Shown here in pieces: positions 40,886 to 48,480 of a DNA stretch of 64,000 bases. The stretch lies in contig CAXXFU010000017.1 of NCBI GenBank assembly GCA_963675235.2, positions 248,001 to 312,000 on the forward strand, read 5' to 3'. The notes under the pieces were generated by a model that worked only from the letters and a program-made list of their open reading frames with translations, was not told the origin of the DNA and made no database searches. Every line of letters starts with the position of its first letter. The first letter of the stretch is position 1. The stretch comes from JAHJQZ01 sp963675235 (lineage in GTDB: Bacteria > Pseudomonadota > Alphaproteobacteria > Rhizobiales > Devosiaceae). The position numbers were made by a program, and so were the translations under genes.

Positions 40886-41909
40886 GGTCGATGAGTTCGG
40901 CGAGGAATTCGCGTTCGAGGTTGTAGCCGGCCCTGACGACGCTGGCAAACGCCTCGATGCCTTTCTGGCCGGCGCCCTCAGCGAATTCAGCCGCAACCGC
41001 GTCAAGGAGTTGATCCTCAAGGGCTCTGTTTCGATCAATGGCAATGTCTGTAGCGAGCCGAAATTCCACGTCGGCGAAGGCGACGCGGCAGTGCTTGTCG
41101 CCCCGAAGCCGGAAGAGGCCGAGCCGCAGCCCGAAGCCATCCCGCTCACCGTGCTCTACGAGGACGAACAGCTGATCGTCATCGACAAGCCGGTCGGAAT
41201 GGTGGTTCACCCTGCTCCCGGTTCGCCGTCGGGAACGCTGGTCAATGCCCTTTTGCATCATTGCGGGGACTCCCTTGTCGGCATCGGCGGCGTCAAGCGG
41301 CCGGGGATTGTCCATAGGCTCGACAAGGACACTTCCGGGGTGATGGTTGTCGCCAAGACCGAGCGGGCCCTCCACCATCTTCAGCGGCAATTCGCCGATC
41401 ACGGCCGAACCGGTCCGCTCGAACGGATCTATACTGCCTTCGTCTGGGGGCGGGTGCAGGCACATACCGGCACGATGTCCGCTCCGCTGGGGCGCGACGC
41501 CAACAACCGTCTGAAACAGGCGGTGCGAAAGGATGGGCGCGAGGCCATCACCCATTACGAGACCGTCGCGCGCTATCACGGCGAGGGCTGGGACGTTACC
41601 CGCATCGACTGCCTGCTCGAAACCGGCCGCACCCACCAGATCCGCGTCCATATGGCCCACATGGGTCATCCGCTGCTGTCCGATCAGCTCTACGCCCCAG
41701 GCTTCGCCACCAAGGTCAACCGCCTGCCCACGGAGCTGGCCGGGATCATCACCGGGCTCGGTCATCAGGCCCTGCATGCCCGGCTTTTGGGGTTCGAGCA
41801 CCCAAAAACGGGCGAGGAAATGGCGTTCGAGTCGGAACTGCCTGCCGATCTCGAAGCGCTCGAACAGGCGCTTTCGCCCTACAATCAGGCCGTGGCGAAG
41901 CGGCGCTAG
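40884..41909 (+). CDS. rluD: 23S rRNA pseudouridine synthase, RluD family
   Basis: RluA-family synthases convert uridines in helix 69 of 23S rRNA. The 341-residue protein has an N-terminal S4 RNA-binding domain (GKRLDAFLAGALSEFSRNRVKELILKGSVSINGN), LIVIDKPVGMVVHPAPG, the catalytic motif HRLDKDTSG (Asp147), and the C-terminal LETGRTHQIRVHMAHMGHPLLSDQLYAP. The start overlaps that of the divergent small membrane protein, so the promoter must lie inside that gene. Confidence 0.92.
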   Translation: MVDEFGEEFAFEVVAGPDDAGKRLDAFLAGALSEFSRNRVKELILKGSVSINGNVCSEPKFHVGEGDAAVLVAPKPEEAEPQPEAIPLTVLYEDEQLIVIDKPVGMVVHPAPGSPSGTLVNALLHHCGDSLVGIGGVKRPGIVHRLDKDTSGVMVVAKTERALHHLQRQFADHGRTGPLERIYTAFVWGRVQAHTGTMSAPLGRDANNRLKQAVRKDGREAITHYETVARYHGEGWDVTRIDCLLETGRTHQIRVHMAHMGHPLLSDQLYAPGFATKVNRLPTELAGIITGLGHQALHARLLGFEHPKTGEEMAFESELPADLEALEQALSPYNQAVAKRR

Positions 41910-42094
41910 AGCCGGCTTTCGCGTGCCGCATCGGATAAAGCGGGCATCACCTTGTTGCGATTGAAGCGTTTGCAGGGGGTGAAATGAACAAAATCCTGCC
42001 TATATGGTGATATCTGTTTGCCCGGCGCGTGCCGATCCCGGACGTGCCACGAACCGGCTCGTCGCCTTCGGGGGCGTGCCACAGGGGGATTGTA

Positions 42095-42985
42095 ATGACC
42101 CAAACGAATTTGCCTGCCCTGTCGAGCGAAGGCGGGCTGAGCCGCTATCTTCAGGAAATCCGCCGGTTCCCGATGCTGGAGCCCGATGAGGAATTCATGC
42201 TGGCCAAGCGCTATCGGGAGCATGCCGACCCGGAAGCGGCCCAGAAGCTGATCACTTCGCATTTGCGCCTGGTGGCCAAGATCGCCATGGGCTATCGCGG
42301 CTACGGCCTGCCGGTCTCGGAAGTCATTTCCGAAGGCAATGTCGGGCTGATGCACGCGGTCAAGCGCTTCGAGCCCGACAAGGGTTTCCGGCTCGCCACT
42401 TACGCCATGTGGTGGATTCGCGCCGCCATTCAGGAATATGTCCTCAGGTCATGGTCGCTGGTGAAGATTGGCACCACTGCGGCGCAGAAGCGCCTGTTCT
42501 TCAACCTTCGCCGCATCAAGGGCCAGATCGCCGCCCTCGACAACGGCTCGCTGCATCCGGACCAGGTCAAACAGATCGCCGACACGCTGCATGTTTCAGA
42601 GGATGAGGTCGTGGCGATGAACGCCCGGCTTTCCGGCGATTCATCGCTCAATGCGCCGATGCGCACCGACGAGGGATCGACCCAGTGGCAGGACTGGCTG
42701 CAGGACGAGACGCCCAACCAGGAAGAAATGCTCGGCGAGAGCGAGGAGAAGGACGACCGGATGGCATTGCTGTCCGAGGCTCTCGACGTTCTCAACGACC
42801 GCGAGCGCGCGATCTTCGAGGCGCGGCGCCTGCGCGACAGTCCTCTGACGCTGGAGGAACTTGCCCAGGAGCACAACGTCTCGCGCGAGCGCATCCGCCA
42901 GATCGAGGTCCGTGCCTTCGAGAAGGTGCAGGAGGCGGTGCAGAAGGCGGTCAAGGAACGCCACCAGGAAACCGAAGACGCCTGA
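42095..42985 (+). CDS. rpoH: Heat-shock sigma factor RpoH (sigma-32)
   Basis: The 296-residue sigma factor has region 1.2/2.1 (GGLSRYLQEIRRFPMLEPDEEFMLAKRY), region 2 with SEGNVGLMHAVKRFEPDKGFRLATYAMWWIRAAIQEYVLRSWSLVK, the RpoH box region AAQKRLFFNLRR, and region 4.2 with LAQEHNVSRERIRQIEVRAFEKVQEAV. Length and motifs are normal. The ATG at 42095 follows AGGGGG. The 185-bp region upstream of it contains no other gene; a heat-shock-type promoter could not be assigned with confidence. Confidence 0.95.
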   Translation: MTQTNLPALSSEGGLSRYLQEIRRFPMLEPDEEFMLAKRYREHADPEAAQKLITSHLRLVAKIAMGYRGYGLPVSEVISEGNVGLMHAVKRFEPDKGFRLATYAMWWIRAAIQEYVLRSWSLVKIGTTAAQKRLFFNLRRIKGQIAALDNGSLHPDQVKQIADTLHVSEDEVVAMNARLSGDSSLNAPMRTDEGSTQWQDWLQDETPNQEEMLGESEEKDDRMALLSEALDVLNDRERAIFEARRLRDSPLTLEELAQEHNVSRERIRQIEVRAFEKVQEAVQKAVKERHQETEDA

Positions 42986-43013
42986 TAGCGCAATCCACAT
43001 CGCAGATCACGCG

Positions 43014-43042
43014 AACCCCGGCGCAATCGTGTCGGGGTTTTG
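43014..43042 (+). terminator. Weak terminator after rpoH
   Basis: AACCCCG and CGGGGTT pair around a 12-base loop and are followed by TTG and CTTTG. It lies 28 bp after the rpoH stop. Confidence 0.6.
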
Positions 43043-43498
43043 CTTTGTGCACGCGATGCCACCCCCGGTTGATCGCCCCGAAGAGGCAGTGGTCCGGCAT
43101 AGCAGGCCTTGGCGAATTCGGCGCACACACCCTCTTTCGCGTGCCAGGGGCCCGCGGGTTCATTGATCATCATGCTATCGGGATACAAGTCGCGGCGGCG
43201 CCGAAGCGCCGCCGCTCCCCCCCTATATTCCGTCTACTCGACGGAATCGGTCCGGTTGCTGTGCAGGCCGGCCGTTTCCTCCCCCCGACCGGGATGCATC
43301 CGATGCGGCAGTCCGCGCGTCAGGCGCTGCAGGTTGCCCCGGACGTGTCCGGCTTCAGCCCCGTCCCGCAATCGATGCTGCAGGGTGTCGGCACCTTGGC
43401 ACGGAGGGTAGCGGCCTGCGGGTTTCCTCCCGCGGGCCAGGGAACGGAAAGGTCAAGCGGCCTGCTCGGCCGGGCATTTCCGCTCCCGGCTTGTCCGA
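43043..43498. other. 456-bp region without a supported gene, rich in hairpins
   Basis: The space lies between the convergent rpoH and acetate-transporter genes. It holds a perfect 10-bp stem (GCGGCGGCGC / GCGCCGCCGC, 43192-43215) with a CGAA loop, then TTCCGTC / GACGGAA (43228-43246), and a 10-bp stem with one mismatch at 43413-43438 that could end the minus-strand transporter transcript. None of the short reading frames here looks like a gene. I could not match it to tmRNA, RNase P, SRP RNA or a riboswitch I know. Confidence 0.5.
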
Positions 43499-44050
43499 TC
43501 AGTCCTTGGCGCCGATCGGAAGAATGGTACGGCCATGGGTTTCGTTGATGATCTCGGCCGCGGCCAGATAGAAGGCCAGAGCTGCCGTCACGATGCCCAT
43601 GTAGCCGCCGAGGACGCCGATCCAGTTGATGCCGGTCAGGTCCTTGATGGCGAGCAGGAAGAAGGTGATCCACAGCGCCAGGAAAACAGACTGCAGGGCG
43701 CGATTGAGCGGAAGCGATGCAAACCACATCATCAGGGTGAAGAACCCCCACAGCAGCAGCCACCAACCGACGAAGGAGCCGGGAACGCCCTCGGCAAAGA
43801 ACAGCACGAACAACCCGTAGGTCCACCAGAAGGCACCGTAAGAGCTGAACGCCACGAAACCGAAGGTGTTGCCACGTGGCATTTCCATCAAGCCGGCTAA
43901 AATCTGGGCCGTGCCACCAAAGGCAAAGGCACTGGCCAGCACCATCGGGACGGCCTCACCGGGGAAGAGCCCGGCATTGACCATCGAGAGCATGGCGGTC
44001 GTCAGAGCAAAGCCCGTCAGTCCGAGCGGTGCCGGATTGGCAAGTTTCAT
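43499..44050 (-). CDS. satP: Acetate uptake transporter, GPR1/FUN34/YaaH (SatP) family
   Basis: The 183-residue protein has six transmembrane helices and the family signature NPAPLGLTGFALTT at the N-terminus, with GGTAQILAGLMEMPRGNTFGFVAFSSYGAFWW following. Family members carry acetate and succinate with protons. The ATG at 44050 follows GGAAGGAAGACGAA. It stands alone. Confidence 0.9.
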   Translation of the reverse strand: MKLANPAPLGLTGFALTTAMLSMVNAGLFPGEAVPMVLASAFAFGGTAQILAGLMEMPRGNTFGFVAFSSYGAFWWTYGLFVLFFAEGVPGSFVGWWLLLWGFFTLMMWFASLPLNRALQSVFLALWITFFLLAIKDLTGINWIGVLGGYMGIVTAALAFYLAAAEIINETHGRTILPIGAKD

Positions 44051-44250
44051 TTCGTCTTCCTTCCCTTATTGCTTTTAAGCGGCCTGTCGGGCCGCGCCGC
44101 CCCTGCCGGCCCTGCCGGTCCGGAACGTTCGAGGCGTCTTCTAGGGCATTCAAACGCGCCTCGAAATGACACCGATCAAACCGTTCGCACGATTTCGTTC
44201 ATTTTGCCAATGACAGAACCGCGCAGTGGGCGCGTCAAATTGTCAATTTT

Positions 44251-44946
44251 TTACAAGACAGCCGAAACGAGTGCATCGAGCGCCGAAAGGGGCAGCACGA
44301 GAAGGTAGACGCCGCGCGTTTCCGGCGCGGTCCTTATCCGAACCGGCCCGCCCAGCGCCCGGTTCGACGTGCCAGTCCTGAGGCCCGGCATCAGGGTCAG
44401 CCCTGTCAGTGGATAGGCTAGACCCTCCGAATGTACGAAATCCAGTTTTTCGAGAGGATAGACGGAAACCCGCATGTCCACCGGCAGATCGATGTCGAAA
44501 TCGCCGCCAAGCGACAGCGCCGCATCGACACCGTCGACGAGAACGATCCGCCGTTCGGCGCCGTAGCGCGTCACGGCGTGCAGGGCGGCAAGCGTGTGAT
44601 CGAAGCGCCCGCCGGTCATGCCGAGCGCCAGGGTCACCGGCGCCGAAACCGAGTAAAGGCATTTCTCGAAATCGTTGGTTTCCTGCTCGGTGATGCGGAT
44701 AACGCGAGCCCTTTGCCGCCACGCCGCCGCGTCGGAAAGCGAATCGAGATCGCCGATGACCAGTTCCGGCGTCACGCCGGCCGCCAGAGCCGCGTCGGCG
44801 CCGCCATCGGCGCCCACCACCATGGCGCCGGCACCGGCGAGCCGGTTGAGGAGCGCGGCATCGAAATCGCCCCCGCCAATAATCACAACCGGCCTGTCGC
44901 TGGCGATCCGGGCCGCGTCACCTTGACTTGAGGAGGGGGATTGCAT
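44251..44946 (-). CDS. thiN: Thiamine diphosphokinase (thiamine pyrophosphokinase)
   Basis: The 231-residue enzyme makes thiamine diphosphate from thiamine and ATP. Family motifs are GADGGADAAL, VIGDLDSLSD, the ATP/Mg2+ region TEQETNDFEKCL, ALGMTGGRFDHTLAALH and the C-terminal TGTSNRAL. The ATG at 44946 follows AAGGAA. It is divergent from the thiamine transporter operon thiBPQ and its TPP riboswitch, so import and activation of thiamine are encoded side by side, but thiN itself is not under that riboswitch. Confidence 0.93.
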   Translation of the reverse strand: MQSPSSSQGDAARIASDRPVVIIGGGDFDAALLNRLAGAGAMVVGADGGADAALAAGVTPELVIGDLDSLSDAAAWRQRARVIRITEQETNDFEKCLYSVSAPVTLALGMTGGRFDHTLAALHAVTRYGAERRIVLVDGVDAALSLGGDFDIDLPVDMRVSVYPLEKLDFVHSEGLAYPLTGLTLMPGLRTGTSNRALGGPVRIRTAPETRGVYLLVLPLSALDALVSAVL

Positions 44947-44972
44947 CGGGAAATTCCTTCACCTAGTCTCGC

Positions 44973-45058
44973 GCCGTCTCGCTGGGGTGCCCGAAAGGGC
45001 TGAGAAAAACCCATGGAACCTGAACCAGGTCATGCTGGCGGAGGAAGTACGAGACGGC
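44973..45058 (+). promoter_or_regulatory. TPP riboswitch (THI element) of thiBPQ
   Basis: The conserved cores are visible: GGGGTGCCC then GGGCTGAGA, and AACCTGAACCAGGT then a CTGGCGGAGGAAG stretch. The closing stem P1 is a perfect nine-base pair (GCCGTCTCG at 44973 with CGAGACGGC ending at 45058). It lies 76 bp upstream of thiB. High thiamine diphosphate is expected to lower thiBPQ expression; the T/C-rich stretch before the AAAGGA ribosome site could hide it, which suggests translational control. Confidence 0.95.
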
Positions 45059-45134
45059 AAGCGGTCTGTCTCGCTGATCCCCTGCCGCCAAGACTTTCCA
45101 TCTCTTGCATGCCGAAACCGAAAGGATACGGACA

Positions 45135-46130
45135 ATGGTCCGCAATCTCGTTTTGGCAGCTTTTGTTCTGACGCTGTCTGCTCCCGGGGCCCTTGCCGCG
45201 GATACGCCCGAACTTACCATCTACACCTATGATTCGTTTGCCGCCGACTGGGGCCCCGGTCCGCAGCTCAAGGCAGCGTTCGAAGCCGAATGCAACTGTA
45301 CGGTCAATTTCGTTGCCACTGATTCCTCGATCGGCGCCCTGCGCCGCGTCCAGCTCGAAGGCAGCTCGACCGGGGCAGATATCGTGCTGGGCCTGGACAC
45401 TTCGGTCACCGGCCAGGCGCGGGCGACTGGACTGTTTGCCGAGAGCGGCGTCGACACTTCCGGTCTCGACCTGCCCATCGCCTGGACCGACAAGGATTTC
45501 GTGCCATTCGACTGGGGCTATTTCGCCTTTGTCTACGACACCACCCGGCTGCCCGATCCGCCGACAAGCTTCGAGGCGCTCATCGCTGCCGAGGATCTCA
45601 AGATTCTGATCGAGGACCCGCGTGCCGACACGCCCGGCCTCGGCCTGGTGCTGTGGATCAAGGCTGCCTATGGCGACAAGGCCGCCGATGTCTGGGAAGC
45701 CATGTGGCCGCGCGTTGTCACCATGGCGCCCGACTGGTCGGCAGCCTACTCGCTGTTCCTGAAGGGCGAAGCCGACATGGTGCTGAGCTACACCACTTCG
45801 CCGGCCTATCACATCGTCGCCGAGAACGCGCCGAACTACGCCGCTGCCGCATTCGAGGAAGGCCACTACATGCAGGTCGAGGTCGCCGGCATGCTGAAGT
45901 CCTCGCCCAACAAGGCGCTGGCGCAGCAATTCCTGAGCTGGCTGGTGACGCCCGAGGCGCAGGCGATCATTCCGGGCACCAACTGGATGTATCCGGTGGT
46001 GAAACTGCCCACTCCGCCTGCCGGCTTCGACACGCTGATCGTTCCCGACACCCCCTTGCTGCTGCCCGATGACGAGGTCACGGCCAAGGCCGACGAGTGG
46101 ATCGGCGAAGCGCTCGATGCCCAGCGCTGA
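45135..46130 (+). CDS. thiB: Thiamine ABC transporter substrate-binding protein ThiB
   Basis: The 331-residue periplasmic protein has a signal peptide ending ALAADT and the type-2 binding-protein fold with TYDSFAADWGPGPQLKAAFEAECNCTVNFV, LEGSSTGADIVLGLD and PFDWGYFAFVYD, which are family hallmarks. The ATG at 45135 follows AAAGGA, better than GTG at 45105. It is the first gene after the riboswitch and is followed 32 bp later by thiP. Confidence 0.94.
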   Translation: MVRNLVLAAFVLTLSAPGALAADTPELTIYTYDSFAADWGPGPQLKAAFEAECNCTVNFVATDSSIGALRRVQLEGSSTGADIVLGLDTSVTGQARATGLFAESGVDTSGLDLPIAWTDKDFVPFDWGYFAFVYDTTRLPDPPTSFEALIAAEDLKILIEDPRADTPGLGLVLWIKAAYGDKAADVWEAMWPRVVTMAPDWSAAYSLFLKGEADMVLSYTTSPAYHIVAENAPNYAAAAFEEGHYMQVEVAGMLKSSPNKALAQQFLSWLVTPEAQAIIPGTNWMYPVVKLPTPPAGFDTLIVPDTPLLLPDDEVTAKADEWIGEALDAQR

Positions 46131-46162
46131 GCCGCTGGCAGCCTCTCGCGCATGAGTCGAGA

Positions 46163-47737
46163 ATGCTGAACAGAAACGCAATGCGGCGTCTTGCTCCCGG
46201 CGGCCTGGTGGCCGCCGGCGGCGGAACGCTGCTCGTTTCCCTGCTGGTGCTGATCGCCGTTTCGGCGGCCCGAGGCAACAGCGGGCGCGTGCCCGACATC
46301 GGCTATATCCTTTACATCAGCACGATCCAGGCCGGGCTCAGCACTATCTTCTCACTGATCATCGGTGTCGCCATTGCCTGGGCCTTCAACCGGCTCAGTT
46401 TCCCCGGGCGCAATATCTCCATCGGCTTCCTGTCGGCGGCACTGGTGACGCCGGGGCTGGTCGTCGCCTTCGGGTTGATCGCGGTCTGGGGCCGCGCCGG
46501 CTGGGTCAACACCATGCTCGCCCCGTTCGGGCTGGCGGTGCCGCCGGTGTTCGGACTGTTCGGCATCGTTTATGCCCACATCATTCTCGACGCGACCTTC
46601 GCGGCAGCCCTGCTGCTGCCGCGTCTCGACGGTCTGGCGCCGACGCGGCTGCGGCTCGGACGCAGCCTCAGCCTGACGCCATGGCTGCGCTTCCGAACGC
46701 TCGACTGGCCGGCGCTGCGGCCCGCCCTGCCCGGGCTGGCGGCAATCATCTTCCTTTTGTCCTTCACCAGCTTCCCGATCGTATTGACGCTTGGCGGCGG
46801 GCCGGCCAACCAAACGCTGGAGGTAGCGATCTATGCCGCGGTGCGGCTCGATTTCAACCTCGGGGCCGCGGTGCACCTAGCGCTCGTCCAGCTTGCCATC
46901 TCGGCGGTGCTGATCGTCCCGGCAACCGCCCTGAGCCTGGTGCCGCCAGCTGGCGGCGGCGCCCGCGCCCTCAACTGGCCGGAGCCGCACGGTGTTGCGC
47001 GGCTTGCCGGGCTGGTGCTCATCGCGGCCGGGCTTCTCCTCGGCCTGCCGCTCGTTGCCGTCATTGTCGGCGGCACCGGTTTTGGCGAAGTCCTGAGACA
47101 GCAAAGCTTCTGGAACGCCACATGGACGAGCCTTTCCGTCGGCATCGGCGCAGCACTGGTTGCTCTGTTTGCCGGACTGGCGGTCGCCTCGGCGCGCAGC
47201 GCTACCAGAAACCCCGTTGCCGGCTTCGCCCTGTCTGCGCCGGCCTATGTCTATCTCGCCATGCCATCGGTGACGCTGTCGCTGGGGTTTTTCCTTGGCG
47301 CCCACACGCTTGGCCTGAATACCGGCGCGATCGGGTTCTGGGTGCTGATCATCGCCGGCGCCCTGCTGGCCCTGCCCTATGCCGTCTCCACCCTGACGCC
47401 GGCGCTCTCGGGCATCGAGGGGCGCTACGGACGCCTGGCGACCAGCCTCAGGCTTTCGCCGCTGCAGCGCTGGCGGCTGATGGCCTGGCCACTGCTCGGA
47501 CGCGAGATCGGGCTGGTGCTCGCCATGGGGTTCTGTTTCTCACTCGGCGATCTCGGCGTCATCTCGTTGTTCGGCAGCGAGAACCTGTCCACCCTGTCCT
47601 CGGCCATGAACAGGGCGCTCGGCGCCTACCGCACCAATGACGCCGCCGCCATCTCGGCGCTGATGCTGATCCTGTCCATCGCTGTTTTCGTGGCGCTGCC
47701 ACGCATATTCGAAAGGCTGAGCCGTGCTGGAACTTGA
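46163..47737 (+). CDS. thiP: Thiamine ABC transporter permease ThiP
   Basis: The 524-residue permease is a fused two-domain binding-protein-dependent transporter with about 12 helices; each half carries an EAA-type loop (around LGRSLSLTPWLRFRTLDWPALRPALPG and LATSLRLSPLQRWRLMAWPLLGREIG). The ATG at 46163 follows GAGTCGAGA; an ATG at 46097 would start inside thiB. It overlaps thiQ by 14 bases. Confidence 0.93.
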   Translation: MLNRNAMRRLAPGGLVAAGGGTLLVSLLVLIAVSAARGNSGRVPDIGYILYISTIQAGLSTIFSLIIGVAIAWAFNRLSFPGRNISIGFLSAALVTPGLVVAFGLIAVWGRAGWVNTMLAPFGLAVPPVFGLFGIVYAHIILDATFAAALLLPRLDGLAPTRLRLGRSLSLTPWLRFRTLDWPALRPALPGLAAIIFLLSFTSFPIVLTLGGGPANQTLEVAIYAAVRLDFNLGAAVHLALVQLAISAVLIVPATALSLVPPAGGGARALNWPEPHGVARLAGLVLIAAGLLLGLPLVAVIVGGTGFGEVLRQQSFWNATWTSLSVGIGAALVALFAGLAVASARSATRNPVAGFALSAPAYVYLAMPSVTLSLGFFLGAHTLGLNTGAIGFWVLIIAGALLALPYAVSTLTPALSGIEGRYGRLATSLRLSPLQRWRLMAWPLLGREIGLVLAMGFCFSLGDLGVISLFGSENLSTLSSAMNRALGAYRTNDAAAISALMLILSIAVFVALPRIFERLSRAGT

Positions 47738-48350
47738 CGCGCTCCGATTTGCCCATCCCGGCCAGGACCGCCACTACACCTTCACCCTCTCGCTCGCTCC
47801 CGGCGAGATCCTCGGGATCTCCGGAACAAGCGGCGCCGGCAAGTCGACGCTGCTCGACCTCATCGCCGGCTTTGTCTCCCCGCTTTCGGGCGATCTGACG
47901 CTCGACGGGCAGTCGCTCGTCGATGTCCCGCCGGAGCAGCGCCCGGTGGCGATCCTGTTCCAGGCCGACAATCTGTTCGACCATCTGAGCGTCGACCGCA
48001 ACCTGGCGCTTGCCCGTCCCCGCGGCCGTCTGCCACAGGACGAGCGCGACGCCTCGCTGGAAGCGGTCGGACTGGCCGGCCTGGGACACCGCCGCGCCGC
48101 GACCCTCAGCGGCGGCCAGAAGCAGCGCGCCGCCCTTGCCCGCTGCCTGCTGCTTGACCGTCCGGTGCTGCTGCTCGACGAACCGTTCTCGGCCCTGGAC
48201 GTCACCACCGCCGACGCCATGCGCGAACTCGTGCGTAAACTGGTCAGCGCACGCGGCTGGCACACGCTGCTTGTCAGCCATCACGAAAGCGATCTGGCGC
48301 TTGCCGACCGAAGGCTCCATCTCGAAGCCGAGCAACTACAGCCGGGCTAG
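47724..48350 (+). CDS. thiQ: Thiamine ABC transporter ATP-binding protein ThiQ
   Basis: The 208-residue ATPase has Walker A GTSGAGKST, Q-loop LFQADNLFDHLS, signature LSGGQKQRAALARCL, Walker B VLLLDEPFSALD and H-loop SHHESD. The short length is typical of ThiQ. It starts at GTG 47724 within the end of thiP, so translation is coupled. It is the last gene of the riboswitch operon. Confidence 0.93.
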   Translation: MLELDALRFAHPGQDRHYTFTLSLAPGEILGISGTSGAGKSTLLDLIAGFVSPLSGDLTLDGQSLVDVPPEQRPVAILFQADNLFDHLSVDRNLALARPRGRLPQDERDASLEAVGLAGLGHRRAATLSGGQKQRAALARCLLLDRPVLLLDEPFSALDVTTADAMRELVRKLVSARGWHTLLVSHHESDLALADRRLHLEAEQLQPG

Positions 48351-48480
48351 CGAGCGTCGGCTTTCGCCGGGGCACTCTCGTTCCGTGCTTGATCGGGAAC
48401 AAAGATGGCGCGTGAGCACGGCGCACCGCAGCCACGCCTTGTGCCGACGCGACACGGGACACAGGCACGGGAACGCTTTG

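Noticed and set aside
43043..43498. RNase P RNA, tmRNA, SRP RNA or cobalamin riboswitch
   Set aside because: None of the conserved sequence blocks of these RNAs could be found on either strand; only generic hairpins are present.
42685..43548. Open frame of 287 codons overlapping rpoH
   Set aside because: It uses a different frame inside rpoH and its product has the Arg/Gly-rich look of an out-of-frame read.
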